A stretch of 64,000 nt of DNA from Phaeobacter sp. J2-8. Its GTDB lineage: Bacteria > Pseudomonadota > Alphaproteobacteria > Rhodobacterales > Rhodobacteraceae. The DNA is taken from assembly GCF_022867865.1 (NCBI RefSeq), contig NZ_JALIEC010000001.1, positions 62,001 to 126,000 of the forward strand. The letters run 5' to 3'. Each line of letters starts with the position of its first letter. Position 1 is the stretch's first letter. The position numbers and the translations under genes are program-made. Positions 46,291 through 55,139 of this stretch are shown here, piece by piece. The notes under the pieces are model-generated. The model was not told the origin of the DNA, made no database searches, and saw only the letters and a list, made by a program, of their open reading frames with translations.

Positions 46291-47301
46291 TGAACCTGAC
46301 AACACTTGGCGACCTGTCCCATAGTTTCGCGCTGCGCAAGCGTCAATTCGACCTGAAAACAGAATCTCAGAAGCTGCAAATGGAGCTTACCACCGGATTG
46401 GCCGCGGACACCCGCAGCCACCTTCAGGGTGATTACGCGCATCTGAACGACATCGAGCGCAGCTTGAAAATGTTGGACAGCTATCGCTTTGCCATCACAG
46501 AGAGTGACACGACAACCCTGGCGATGCAGAGTTCGCTCGGTGTTATCCAGGACGTGACGGTAGAGCTTTCCTCAGCTTTGTTTCTGGCGGCGCAACCGGG
46601 GGGACAACAGGGGTTGAAAACCGCATCGGCCCAGGCGGAACAGTCCTTTGCCACGATCGTCGGCCAATTGAATACCAATGCAGCAAACAGATCTTTGTTT
46701 GCAGGCGCGTCTTTTGATACCAGCGCATTGGCGCCGGCCTCGGAACTGATGTCGGGGTTGCGCGCGGCGGTCGCTGGTGAAACCACTTTGACTGGTGTTC
46801 AATCTGCGCTCGACGCTTGGTTTGACACCCCCGGTGGTGATTTCGAAACCTTGGGATATGTTGGATCCACGGTGGATGGCACGCCATTGCAACTGTCAGA
46901 AGATGTTCGGGTTGGCCTGTCGATCCGTGCGGATGATCCGATTTTTCGAGAAATCGCTGAAATCCGTGGCAATGGCGGCGCTCGCAGGGGATCAAACCCT
47001 TGGATTCAGCCAGGATTTGCAGGTGGTCATGGTCAATCAGGCGGGCAATGCACTGTTGGAATTGCAACCGGAATTGACCGACACCATTGCTGGTCTGGGG
47101 CTTGTTCAGTCACAGATTGAACAGAGCCGGACCAGAAATGAATCTGCCGCCCTCGCGCTGGAGGTGTCGCGCAACGCCTTGCTTTCGGTCGATCCGTTTG
47201 AATCCGCGACCCGATTGGAACAGGTCCAAACCCAGATCGAGACTTTGTATGCGGTGACCGTGCGGGCATCGCGATTGACCATGCTGGATTTCATGAGGTG
47301 A
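46290..47301 (+). CDS. flgL: Flagellar hook-associated protein 3 FlgL, frameshifted
   Basis: FlgL is the second junction protein, of flagellin fold. Frame one runs from MNLTTLGDLSHSFALRKRQFDLK to EIAEIRG; frame two continues MAALAGDQTLGFSQDLQVVM and contains the flagellin-like C-terminal helix NALLSVDPFESATRLEQVQTQIETLYAVT, split across two reads here, ending TMLDFMR. One extra G in CGTGGCAATGG at about 46968 explains the break. Corrected length about 336 residues. The stop is four bases before flgI. Confidence 0.92.
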
Positions 47302-47305
47302 CTTT

Positions 47306-48409
47306 GTGCGTTTAAAACTTCTCTTCGCGGCCTTTTTTCTGATCCTGCCATCGGTTCTCACGGCAAGCCCGATCCGGATCAAGGATCTGGTGGAATTTGA
47401 TGGCGTGCGGGGCAATGACCTTGTTGGTTACGGCTTGGTTGTCGGGCTGGATGGATCTGGCGACGGGCTGCGCAACGCGCCATTTACCGAAGAAATCATG
47501 ACCAACATCCTCGAACGGTTGGGTGTGAACGTCACGGGTGAACAGTTTCGGCCGAAAAACGTGGCCGCCGTGTTTGTCACCGCCACCTTGCCGCCCTTTG
47601 CCCGGTCCGGCAGTATGATTGATGTCACTGTTTCGGCGATTGGTGATGCCAAAAGTCTTTTGGGTGGCACGTTGATCATGACGCCGCTGAATGCCGCCGA
47701 TGGCGAGATCTATGCCGTTGCACAAGGCACGGTGATTTCCGGAGGCGCCAAGGCCGAAGGCGATGCCGCGCAGGTCACATTTGGTGTGCCGACGGCGGGC
47801 GTCATTCCCGCGGGTGCACGGATCGAACGGGAGGTCGATTTCGATCTTTCTTCGCTGGATGTGATGCGCTTGGCGTTGCGCGAACCGGATTTCACCACCG
47901 CAGCCCGTATCGAAACCGCCATCAATCGGAATTTTGGGCGGCAGGTTGCATTGATGTTGGATTCCGGCACGGTGCGGCTCGACATCGGGGCGACGCGGAT
48001 GCCGTCGACCGCCCACGCATTGGGACGTATCGAAAACCTGCTGGTCGAGCCGGAGCGAAAGGCCCGCGTCGTGGTTGATCAGAGATCCGGCACCATTGTC
48101 ATGGGCGAAGATGTGCGAATTTCGCGGGTGGCTGTCAGCCAGGGCAATTTGACCTTACGGATCGAAGAGGCCCCGGTCGCGGTGCAACCCAATCCTTTTT
48201 CCGAGGGTGAAACGGTTGTTGTGCCCCGTACCCGTGCCGAGATTGAGGAAGAGCCGGGCATCAATCTTGCGGAGGTGCCGGATGGCACATCCCTGTCTGA
48301 GGTGGTCGCAGGCCTGAATGCCCTGGGGGTGTCCCCGCGTGACATGATCGACATCCTCAAGGCGATCAAAGCCGCCGGCGCGCTTCATGCAGAGTTTGTG
48401 GTGCGTTAG
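47306..48409 (+). CDS. flgI: Flagellar P-ring protein FlgI
   Basis: FlgI forms the periplasmic P ring around the rod. The 367-residue protein has a signal peptide (about 1-20, ending LTA-S) and the family blocks IRIKDLVEFDGVRGNDLVGYGLVVGL (in parts), GTLIMTPLNAADG, ATRMPSTAHALGRIENLLVEP and the C-terminal NALGVSPRDMIDILKAIKAAGALHAE. The start is GTG at 47306, after GAGGTG. It ends the intact + strand flagellar run; a decayed island follows. Confidence 0.95.
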   Translation: MRLKLLFAAFFLILPSVLTASPIRIKDLVEFDGVRGNDLVGYGLVVGLDGSGDGLRNAPFTEEIMTNILERLGVNVTGEQFRPKNVAAVFVTATLPPFARSGSMIDVTVSAIGDAKSLLGGTLIMTPLNAADGEIYAVAQGTVISGGAKAEGDAAQVTFGVPTAGVIPAGARIEREVDFDLSSLDVMRLALREPDFTTAARIETAINRNFGRQVALMLDSGTVRLDIGATRMPSTAHALGRIENLLVEPERKARVVVDQRSGTIVMGEDVRISRVAVSQGNLTLRIEEAPVAVQPNPFSEGETVVVPRTRAEIEEEPGINLAEVPDGTSLSEVVAGLNALGVSPRDMIDILKAIKAAGALHAEFVVR

Positions 48410-48712
48410 CGCATCGCAAGAAGCATTGAGAACATCAGTCATCATCTGGCTGGTGTGTATAATTTCAGTGGCTTAGGTGGCCGATCCGGTGGCGCGCATG
48501 CCGTTTGCCGTTGCTTTGGGTGTCTCGGGCGCCAATAATTTTCTTTCGGCTTTGCGACACTCGGTGCGACCACCGACGATCTGCATAGAATTCCGGTATG
48601 ACGACATGCTTCATTGGTATTTTCCAATTGAGGGCAGCGGTGAGCATATTTGGGGCGATTGACGGCGTTGTGCCCAATCCATGTTCCAAAACACAGAAAG
48701 CTGCGTGAACCG
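48410..48712. other. Non-coding stretch after flgI, nothing recognised
   Basis: These 303 bases hold only short overlapping open frames on both strands without recognisable motifs. It is the flank of the decayed island and may contain remnants too diverged to identify. Confidence 0.6.
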
Positions 48713-48966
48713 ATGAATCTTGCCGCCGTCACCAACGAAGTTGCCCCACTTACATCGCCGGGAAGTTTGGATAGTATTTTCCGCACCGCCGTAGAGCATG
48801 GCATTACCACTTTTGAGGCACGCACCGTCGAAGGGCGACATCCGATCCGGCAGAGTTTTCACGCGTCGCGGATCTGTTGGGTGAGATCGTTGCCACGGCG
48901 GAGGCCCGCGGTTTTGATGTCCAACTTGAAAATCTGCCCGGCACATGGGCCGATACCAGCGCGGGT
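48713..48966 (+). pseudogene. Remnant of a sugar phosphate isomerase/epimerase (TIM-barrel) gene
   Basis: A plausible start MNLAAVTNEVAPL leads to VEHGITTFEARTVEGR, the opening of the AP-endonuclease-2/xylose isomerase-like family. At about 48854 the frame changes to FSRVADLLGEIVATAEARGF and VQLENLPGTWADTSA, a segment that belongs much further along in this family. About 100 codons are missing between, and the protein then ends. This is a true deletion remnant, not a single-base error. The 3' side abuts a LysR-like remnant on the other strand. Confidence 0.6.
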
Positions 48967-49134
48967 TGCGGCGGTTTCAATCACCTGGCGTATGGTGTGA
49001 AGTTCGCTGTTCACGCCGCCTATATCCTTGTTGTTAAGCAGGACAATGCTGAAATACGTTTCGAGGTAAGCGATCTGTTGGCTGAGCGTCGGTTGCGCGA
49101 TATGCAGGATTGACGACGCCCGTGACATTGCTTT
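48966..49134 (-). pseudogene. Remnant of a LysR-type regulator N-terminus
   Basis: On the minus strand the reading SRASSILHIAQPTLSQQIAYLE followed by VLLNN resembles the helix-turn-helix of LysR regulators (the usual form is AAxxLHIAQPALSxQIxxLE). It lacks an effector-binding domain and a clean start. It lies upstream of and divergent from the AEC transporter gene, an arrangement typical of a regulator with its target, so it may once have controlled it. Confidence 0.5.
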
Positions 49135-49183
49135 TGTGCGGTTCTAAAGAAAAGGGATCTGTCCGAATTTCCGGTGACACAAC

Positions 49184-50092
49184 GTGCTTTTCTTTACAAT
49201 ATGGCCGCTTTTTGCGCTGATTGGTCTGGGGTTCTGGCTGGCACGGTCCGGGTTTCCGCATCCTGATTTCTGGGTCGGTGCCGAGAGACTGACCTATTTC
49301 ATTTTCTTTCCCGCGCTGCTGTTTACCAGTCTGTCGCGTGCGCCATTAAGTGACCCGGCGCTGGCCCGCATGGGTGCTGCGGCCGTGGCCACGATCCTGG
49401 TTGCCGCTGGGGGGCTGTGGCTGGCGCGCCGGATGCGGCCAACCCCAGCCGCCCGCTTTGGGCCGGCATTTCAGGGGGTTGTCCGCTTCAATACCTATCT
49501 TGGATTTGCTGTCATCGGCAGCCTTGGCGGTGCCGAGGCGGTTGGCCGCGCGGCGGTCTACCTTGCGATTGCGGTGCCGCTGGTCAACCTGTTGTCGATC
49601 CTGGCCTTGACCGAGGCCGGTCCGGCCCGTCGGCCTGTGGCCTTGCTGAAGACAATTTTCGGCAACCCGCTGATCCTGGCCTGTATCGGCGGATTTGCCG
49701 TGGCGCTGACGGGGTTTGGCCTGCCCTATGGCACGGGCAGCTTTCTGAATCTTCTGGCACGGGCCAGCCTGCCGCTTGGGCTTCTGTGTGTGGGGGCGGC
49801 CCTGCAACCCGCGGCGCTGCGGCGCGATCTTTTGGTTTTGGCGGGCAATACGGTGCTGCGCTTGTTTGGCATGCCGATGCTGGCCTGGCTGGTTGCCTTG
49901 GCTTTTGGTCTCGACGTCGGCACGGCGCTGGTCTTGGTGGTGTTTTCGGCGGTGTCGACGGCGCCAACGTCCTATGTCCTTACGCGGCAATTGGGCGGTG
50001 ACGGCGCGTTGATGGCGGGGCTTGTGACCTGTCAGACATTGTTGGCAGCGATCACAATACCTCTGGTCCTGATGATTTTTGCCCCCGGCTAA
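49184..50092 (+). CDS. AEC family (auxin efflux carrier-like) transporter
   Basis: The 302-residue protein has about ten hydrophobic segments, beginning FFTIWPLFALIGLGFWLA, with a conserved FRxNTY-like VVRFNTYLGFAVIG in the first half and GLPYGTGSFLNLLARASLPLGLLCVGAAL, in parts, in the second, as in AEC permeases. Bacterial members export or exchange organic acids such as malate or malonate; the substrate is unknown. The start is GTG 49184 with a weak ribosome binding site. It is the only intact gene in the island between flgI and fliP. Confidence 0.83.
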   Translation: MLFFTIWPLFALIGLGFWLARSGFPHPDFWVGAERLTYFIFFPALLFTSLSRAPLSDPALARMGAAAVATILVAAGGLWLARRMRPTPAARFGPAFQGVVRFNTYLGFAVIGSLGGAEAVGRAAVYLAIAVPLVNLLSILALTEAGPARRPVALLKTIFGNPLILACIGGFAVALTGFGLPYGTGSFLNLLARASLPLGLLCVGAALQPAALRRDLLVLAGNTVLRLFGMPMLAWLVALAFGLDVGTALVLVVFSAVSTAPTSYVLTRQLGGDGALMAGLVTCQTLLAAITIPLVLMIFAPG

Positions 50093-50161
50093 TACGGGTG
50101 GCCCCGTATGGAAAAATGGCCGGATCCTGGGAACCCGGCCGTCGTCTGCAATGCGTGTCGC

Positions 50162-50419
50162 TTATTTGTTGCCGGTCAAAACCACCTCGTCACCGACCCG
50201 TTTGCCGGTGCGCAATCCACCCGGCACTTGCAAGGTCGGCAGAAGCTCGATCAAGCCGATATTGACATATTGCGGCGTATCAACGGCGTATTCCACGGCG
50301 TCGGCAATGTCGGACACCTGCGGCATCTCGAAGCCTTCGAAATACTTGCGTTTTGCTTCTTCGGGGCTGATGTTTTCAAGATGCGCGAAAATGTCGGTTT
50401 CTACGCATCCGGGGTGTGC
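50162..50419 (-). pseudogene. C-terminal remnant of a short-chain dehydrogenase
   Basis: An 85-codon minus-strand frame, from AHPGCVETDIFAHLENI to EVVLTGNK and a stop, matches the C-terminal third of NAD(P)-dependent short-chain dehydrogenases (PGxVxT, then SDIADAVEYAVDTPQYVNIGLIELLPT in pieces). The N-terminal Rossmann part is absent; upstream sequence is in other frames without the TGxxxGxG motif. Confidence 0.65.
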
Positions 50420-50532
50420 ACCCGTCGGCCAAGTGCATCGACCCGCAGCTGTCGCGATCCCACATGTATGGTCGGCCTGAGATGGATGTCGCCCTTGACC
50501 GGATCTGTGTGGGCGGTGGTCTTTAACAGATC

Positions 50533-51012
50533 TTGTTTTTGGTCGCGCTGGGTGAGGTGTTGAAGACCCCCCCGCAGGTGTTTGTGTTCTGCGAAGAGAT
50601 TTACGACCGTATTTGGTGCGCCGACTACACCGTTACCGCGATTGCGTCTGCGGTGCCGGAACCATTTTCGATGACTGGTTTGTTGATCGGCGCGTTCAAC
50701 AAACTGCAATCGTAATCATTCTCTTGTTCCGCTTCGATCAGTCAAGCGGCGGCAGTCGAGGGGTTGCCCGGCAAGATCACACCCGAAAGCAGGACAATCG
50801 AAACCGATCTGGATTTCGTGATCTATCTGTTGGAAAGCGTCGGCGTGGCCTCGATCCATGGTGCAGCTTACGGCATGGAACCGCATATTTCGATTTCCAC
50901 GGCCACCTCGATGGAGGTTCTGGAGGATGGTTGCGACCGGATCGAAGCGGCGTGCAAAGACCTGCCAGAAAGCAACGGCTGGCGGCGGGTTAACCTGCAA
51001 ACGTGCCGTTGA
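50533..51012 (+). pseudogene. Remnant of a class I aspartate/tyrosine-type aminotransferase
   Basis: Two pieces in the same frame: VFVFCEEIYDRIW (similar to the D/N-EIY segment of aminotransferases) to FSMTGLLIGAF, then a stop; and from 50764, GKITPESRTIETDLDFVIYLLES, GAAYGME, ISTATSMEVLEDGCDRIEAAC (the C-terminus of the family, with ISxAT in place of the usual FRISxAT). The pyridoxal lysine block and N-terminal half are missing, so it cannot be functional. The pieces are in order but with gaps, so whole segments were deleted. Confidence 0.62.
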
Positions 51013-51054
51013 TTTCGAGTGTTGATGCACGCTCTCCCGGTTTCGATGTTCCGA

Positions 51055-51161
51055 ACGGCATCAACCACCAGAATGCGGTGACACAGGTTGGCGATGGTAT
51101 CAAGATCATGGATGATAACGATGATTGCCATGCTGCCGGACATTTCGCTGGGATCAGCCCC
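51055..51161 (-). pseudogene. Possible remnant of an ABC transporter ATPase
   Basis: Minus-strand reading DPSEMSGSM resembles the ABC signature (ELSGGM), running directly into IIVIIHDLDTIANLCHRILVV, the region around the H-loop histidine, as in MlaF-like proteins. Walker A and Walker B are absent, and the segments normally lie some 30 residues apart. Weak but consistent with the other deletion remnants in this island. Confidence 0.35.
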
Positions 51162-51238
51162 AGCGTGGAAAGATGACCTGAGAAACCCAGTTTTGCGCTA
51201 GATCAGCCGCCAGTGTAACTGGCATCCGGTTGGAATTT

Positions 51239-51982
51239 CTACTCCAGATAGCCGCGCACCAGACTGCTGGTGACCAAGGCCCAGCCATCCGCGACCACAA
51301 AAAACGCCAGTTTGAACGGCAGGGACACAATGGCCGGCGGCACCATCATCATGCCCATCGACATCAGGATCGCCGCAACCACCAGATCGATAATGAGGAA
51401 GGGTAGGAAAATCAGGAACCCGACCTGAAATGCCCGGGAAATTTCGGATAACAGAAAAGAGGGGATCAGCACGCTCAACGGCGCCTCGGGCGACACCTCT
51501 GCCTCGACATCGGGGCGCAAGGCGGCCATGGCATCAAACGTATCAGAATCAAGCCGGGCAGCCATGAAGGCGCGAAAAGGATTGAGTGCCCGTTTGAAAC
51601 CATCTTCCAACGGCAGGGATTCTTCAAAAACCGGCTGAATTCCCTGTTCCCACGCGGCGGTAAACACCGGATCCATGACGTAATAGGTCAGGAACATGGC
51701 CAGCGTCACAATCAACATGTTCGGCGGCGCCTGTTGCAGGCCCAGAGCCTGGCGCAAAATGGATAACACCGTGACAATAAACGGAAAACACGTGACCATG
51801 ATGGCGATGCCCGGCGCAAGGCTGAGCACCGTGATCAATAGGATCAACTGAATCGACCGCACGGTGATTGACCCGCCATCGCCAAGATCCAGCGACAATT
51901 CCTGAGCCTGGATTTCTGTTCCGGTGAGCGCAAGAAAGACGATCAAAACAACCGGGACAACGCGCGTAAGACAGGCCGACAT
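51239..51982 (-). CDS. fliP: Flagellar export apparatus protein FliP
   Basis: FliP is a core pore protein of the type III export gate. The 247-residue product has a signal sequence (about 1-27), LILLITVLSLAPGIAIMVTCFPFIVTVLSILRQALG, here in pieces, the FliP hallmark PPNMLIVTLAMFLTYYVM, and a C-terminal FLPFLIIDLVVAAILMSMGMMMVPP. Its neighbours FliQ, FliE, FlgB and FlgC are not in the window. The start overlaps the fliN stop (TGATG), the last of the fliF-fliH-fliN-fliP series. It converges on the decayed island. Confidence 0.94.
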   Translation of the reverse strand: MSACLTRVVPVVLIVFLALTGTEIQAQELSLDLGDGGSITVRSIQLILLITVLSLAPGIAIMVTCFPFIVTVLSILRQALGLQQAPPNMLIVTLAMFLTYYVMDPVFTAAWEQGIQPVFEESLPLEDGFKRALNPFRAFMAARLDSDTFDAMAALRPDVEAEVSPEAPLSVLIPSFLLSEISRAFQVGFLIFLPFLIIDLVVAAILMSMGMMMVPPAIVSLPFKLAFFVVADGWALVTSSLVRGYLE

Positions 51983-52272
51983 CAGCCTTCTTCCAGGTTG
52001 TCTCGCAGGTCTGCGACCTCGGTCAGGCGAACGGCCAATTGCCCGGGCATATCTTCCCCGGCCTCCATCAATTCGCCGCGCGCAATCAGGCGTGTCCCAA
52101 CATAAAGTTCGACAGGGTCATCGACCCGTTTGTCGAGCGTCAGCACAGATTCCGGCCCAAGACGCAGAAGGTCACGGACGGTGGGCCGGGCTTTGCCGAC
52201 GGAAATCGTAATTTCGATCGGGACCGAGGTGAACGGACTTTTGGTGGTATCAAACGGCGTGTTGTCGCCCAT
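51982..52272 (-). CDS. fliN: Flagellar motor switch protein FliN
   Basis: FliN is a C-ring component that supports switching and export. The short 96-residue protein consists of one SpoA domain: PIEITISVGKARPTVRDLLRLGPESVL, in parts, then DDPVELYVGTRLIARGEL and LAVRLTEV. It lies in an operon between fliH (23-base overlap) and fliP. Confidence 0.93.
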   Translation of the reverse strand: MGDNTPFDTTKSPFTSVPIEITISVGKARPTVRDLLRLGPESVLTLDKRVDDPVELYVGTRLIARGELMEAGEDMPGQLAVRLTEVADLRDNLEEG

Positions 52273-52864
52273 GGCTGTCTTCCTTCTGAAGATCGAGGGT
52301 GAATGCGTCCAGCGCGGCGGAAATTTCCGAAATCACGTCATCCAGATTGATTTCGATTTCGCGGTCAGCGAGAGAAAGCTGCGCCTGACCCTCGGCCATT
52401 TTCACATCGCCACGGATCAGGACCGGAAAGCTGTCTTCGCGTTCGATCAGGGATTCAACCGTTTCGACCAAACCGGGATGGACCAGGATATGGGCATCGC
52501 AGGCAAGATTTTCGCTGGCGGCATTTTGAAGCTCTTCGACAATCCGGGGTCCAATAGAGCGGCGCATGACTTCTGGTAAGAGTTTGTCAATAATTTCAAT
52601 CAGAAGGGGCCGCATTTCGCGCAGCAGATGGCTATAGGCCTCATTGTAGGTAAAGGAGAGATCCAAGAGATTCTGAGCCAAATCAGAGGTCAATCTGATC
52701 TTGTCCTTTGCGTGGGCCTGAACCGCGTCATCCCAACCCGCTTGATACCCCTCTTCAAACGCAGCAAGGCGACGCGTTTCTATCTCTTCATCATCTTGCA
52801 GTACGGGCGTTGTCGCGGCGGCGCGGGTGCCGCCAAAATCCTCTAACAAATGACCGATTGTCAT
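52250..52864 (-). CDS. fliH: FliH-like flagellar export regulator
   Basis: FliH regulates the export ATPase FliI. The 204-residue product lies between fliF and fliN, the normal place for fliH, and shows an N-terminal acidic region, the EEGYQAGWDDAVQAHA segment (typical of FliH/YscL), and a C-terminal globular part with DAHILVHPGLVETVESLI. The family is poorly conserved, so context weighs heavily. The start overlaps the fliF stop (ATGA). FliI is not in the window. Confidence 0.82.
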   Translation of the reverse strand: MTIGHLLEDFGGTRAAATTPVLQDDEEIETRRLAAFEEGYQAGWDDAVQAHAKDKIRLTSDLAQNLLDLSFTYNEAYSHLLREMRPLLIEIIDKLLPEVMRRSIGPRIVEELQNAASENLACDAHILVHPGLVETVESLIEREDSFPVLIRGDVKMAEGQAQLSLADREIEINLDDVISEISAALDAFTLDLQKEDSHGRQHAV

Positions 52865-54498
52865 TGGGCCTTCTCCTCGGTGTCATCCAGCCATCCGCGC
52901 AGAATTTCGACCGTTTCTTCCTGTCGTTCGCCGATCAGATTGCGCAGCCGTTCCACCGGGTCAGTTGGGGTATCCAGTGGAAAGGCATCCGTGTTCGCCA
53001 TCCCGGTTGGTGCAAGTGGCATGAAGCCGCCCCGGCCATCGTCGATTTCGCCATCCAGCGGTTCAAATTCCGCGGCGGTGTCGTCAAAGCTCAATTCCGC
53101 GGGGCTGGATTCGGGGTCATTCGCGCGGGGCGGCAGCGCGAGAACGTCCGGCGCGGGTGGGTTGTTAAAGATCGGACGAACGACAAACAGCCCCAGGATC
53201 AAGGCCACCAGACCCAAAACCGCCATTTGAATCAAAGTGCCCAGATCAAGTGGCAATTGCGCCAACAGCCCCGGCACCGCTTCGGTCCCGGCCTCGGAAA
53301 TTGGTTCAAAGGCCATGGATCGGATGGTGATGACATCGCCACGGGCGGCATCGAATCCGACGGCCGATGACACCAGGTCCCGCAGCCCCTCGATCTCTTC
53401 TTCGGGCAGCGCGGTGAACACCTCTGCGCCATTGGCATCAAGGGCTGTTGTGCCATTAACCAAAACCGCAACGGTCAGGCGGCGAATGGCCCCCGGACCA
53501 CGCACCAATTCCCGTTCGGTTTCGGAAATTTCATAGTTAATACGTTCGCGGGTTTCATTGCCCTGAGAGTTCGATTCGCCCCCCGTGCCATCCCCGTCAG
53601 GCAGATTCGACGCCACGGTGACATCGCCGCCGCCGCTGCCAGCCTCTTGGGAATTGTTCGACCGTTCTTCTGTATCGGTGCTGATGGCGACCCGGCTTTC
53701 GGGGTCAATGCGGCGCTCCCGGATCAATTCGCTTTCGGTGACTGTATCAACGCTGACCTCGACAACGGCATTGCCAAATCCGACCCGAGCCTCGACTAGT
53801 CGCATGACGGCCTCGCGCAATGTGGCAGAACGTTCATCGCCGACAGTTGCAGGCGCGTCTTCCTCGCTTGCGGCGATCAAGCCAGCGGCACTGTCAATCA
53901 CGGCCACATTTTCCGGCGACAAACCGGGCACGGCAGAAGATACTAGATATTTCAATGCCTTGGCCTGTTGTGGCGACATGCCAGACCCGGACGCGGTCAC
54001 AAAGACCGACGCAGAGCCATCTGAATCCCGGCGAAACGGATTGGACGACGCGTTTGCAATATGCACGCGCGCCGCGGCAATCGCGGGGCTGGCTAGGATA
54101 GTTCTGGCCAATTCGCCCTCTTTCGCGCGCCAGTAAGCAGCATCGAACATCTGTGAGGTCGTGCCAAATCCGGTCAGCGAATTGAGCAGTTCATAGCCCT
54201 TGGTATTGTTCGCCGGCAGGCCCTCGCTGGCCAGGGTAAGGCGCAATTCATCCCGTTTGTTCGACGCGACGAAAATCGATCCGCCGCGAATATCATACTC
54301 CATTCCGCGCTGTTCCAGGGCGCGCACAACCTCGCCCGCGGCACCGTTTTCAAGACCGGCATATAACAACGCCATACTTGGGGTTGCGGCCATGCGGCTC
54401 ATGAAGAAGACGGCGATAAACATGCCGAGACCGGCGGCAACCGCACCGATTTTTTTCTGCAAACTCAAGGCTGCCCATGTTTTGGCAATTTGATCCAC
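52861..54498 (-). CDS. fliF: Flagellar MS-ring protein FliF
   Basis: FliF forms the MS ring in the cytoplasmic membrane. The 545-residue protein has an N-terminal membrane segment (about 18-36, GAVAAGLGMFIAVFFMSRM), ring-building motifs SMALLYAGLENGAAGEVVRALE and ARVHIANASSNPFRRD, a Gly/Ser/Asn-rich low-complexity region at about 285-320, a second membrane segment (AVLGLVALILGLFVVRPIF) and a C-terminal FliG-binding tail with VERLRNLIGERQEETVEILRGWL. It is the first gene of the minus-strand flagellar operon, divergent from fliL with a CtrA-like box between. Confidence 0.95.
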   Translation of the reverse strand: MDQIAKTWAALSLQKKIGAVAAGLGMFIAVFFMSRMAATPSMALLYAGLENGAAGEVVRALEQRGMEYDIRGGSIFVASNKRDELRLTLASEGLPANNTKGYELLNSLTGFGTTSQMFDAAYWRAKEGELARTILASPAIAAARVHIANASSNPFRRDSDGSASVFVTASGSGMSPQQAKALKYLVSSAVPGLSPENVAVIDSAAGLIAASEEDAPATVGDERSATLREAVMRLVEARVGFGNAVVEVSVDTVTESELIRERRIDPESRVAISTDTEERSNNSQEAGSGGGDVTVASNLPDGDGTGGESNSQGNETRERINYEISETERELVRGPGAIRRLTVAVLVNGTTALDANGAEVFTALPEEEIEGLRDLVSSAVGFDAARGDVITIRSMAFEPISEAGTEAVPGLLAQLPLDLGTLIQMAVLGLVALILGLFVVRPIFNNPPAPDVLALPPRANDPESSPAELSFDDTAAEFEPLDGEIDDGRGGFMPLAPTGMANTDAFPLDTPTDPVERLRNLIGERQEETVEILRGWLDDTEEKAQ

Positions 54499-54558
54499 GG
54501 TGTCCTCCGTCGGGTCGGCGTTCTGCGCGACTTGTCCTAACGGTTTCGCCGATCAGCC

Positions 54559-54573
54559 TTAACAATCGGTTAG
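54559..54573. promoter_or_regulatory. CtrA-like box between fliF and fliL
   Basis: TTAA, seven bases, TTAG: one mismatch from TTAA-N7-TTAA. It lies 45 bases before the fliL ATG and 61 before the fliF start, so it could serve both divergent units. Confidence 0.55.
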
Positions 54574-54617
54574 TTCCTCTGCGGTTATAGATTGGTCAGC
54601 GAGTAAATAGGTGGCGC

Positions 54618-55130
54618 ATGGCACTATCCGACGAAGTTGAGGAAAAACCGGCTAAGAAGAAGTCGAAACTGCCCCTGATCATCGGCCTTGTCCTGGCAAT
54701 TGCCGGCGGGGTGGCGGTTTTTATGCGGTGTATTCCGGATTGATCCTGGGTTCTGGCGAAAGCCACGCCAGTGACGCGGGCCAAAATAACAAAGACGAAG
54801 GCGCTTCCGGCACACATATGGCGATGCCGGATGTGGCGTTTGTTCCATTGGATCCGATGGTTATTTCTTTGCCGACGTCCGGCGGGGCACGCCACTTGCG
54901 GTTTACTGCGCAGCTGGAGGTCCCTTCGAGCGTGAAGGCAGACGTGGAAACGCTGCGCCCGAGGGTCGTGGATGTATTCAACAGCTATCTTCGCGCTGTG
55001 GAGGTCGCTGATCTGGAAGAGCCAACGGCGCTTTTGAAATACCGGTCACATCTGTTGCGCCGGGCCCAGTTGGTGCTGGGGGATGAAGCGGGTGAACAAC
55101 CTGCTTGTCATGGAATTTGTGGTGAATTGA
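54618..55130 (+). CDS. fliL: Flagellar basal body-associated protein FliL, with two frameshifts
   Basis: FliL supports stator function at the basal body. The ATG at 54618 gives MALSDEVEEKPAKKKSKLPL, a membrane helix (LIIGLVLAIAGGVAVF), then AVYSGLILG after a frame change in a T-run at 54718-54722 (one T missing). The periplasmic domain contains ISLPTSGGARHLRFTAQLEV and ALLKYRSHLLRRAQLVLG. A second change at about 55087 (one base extra) leads to VNNLLVMEFVVN and a stop at 55130. The corrected protein is about 170 residues. It begins the + strand run to flhB. Confidence 0.88.
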
Positions 55131-55139
55131 CGGGGCAAC

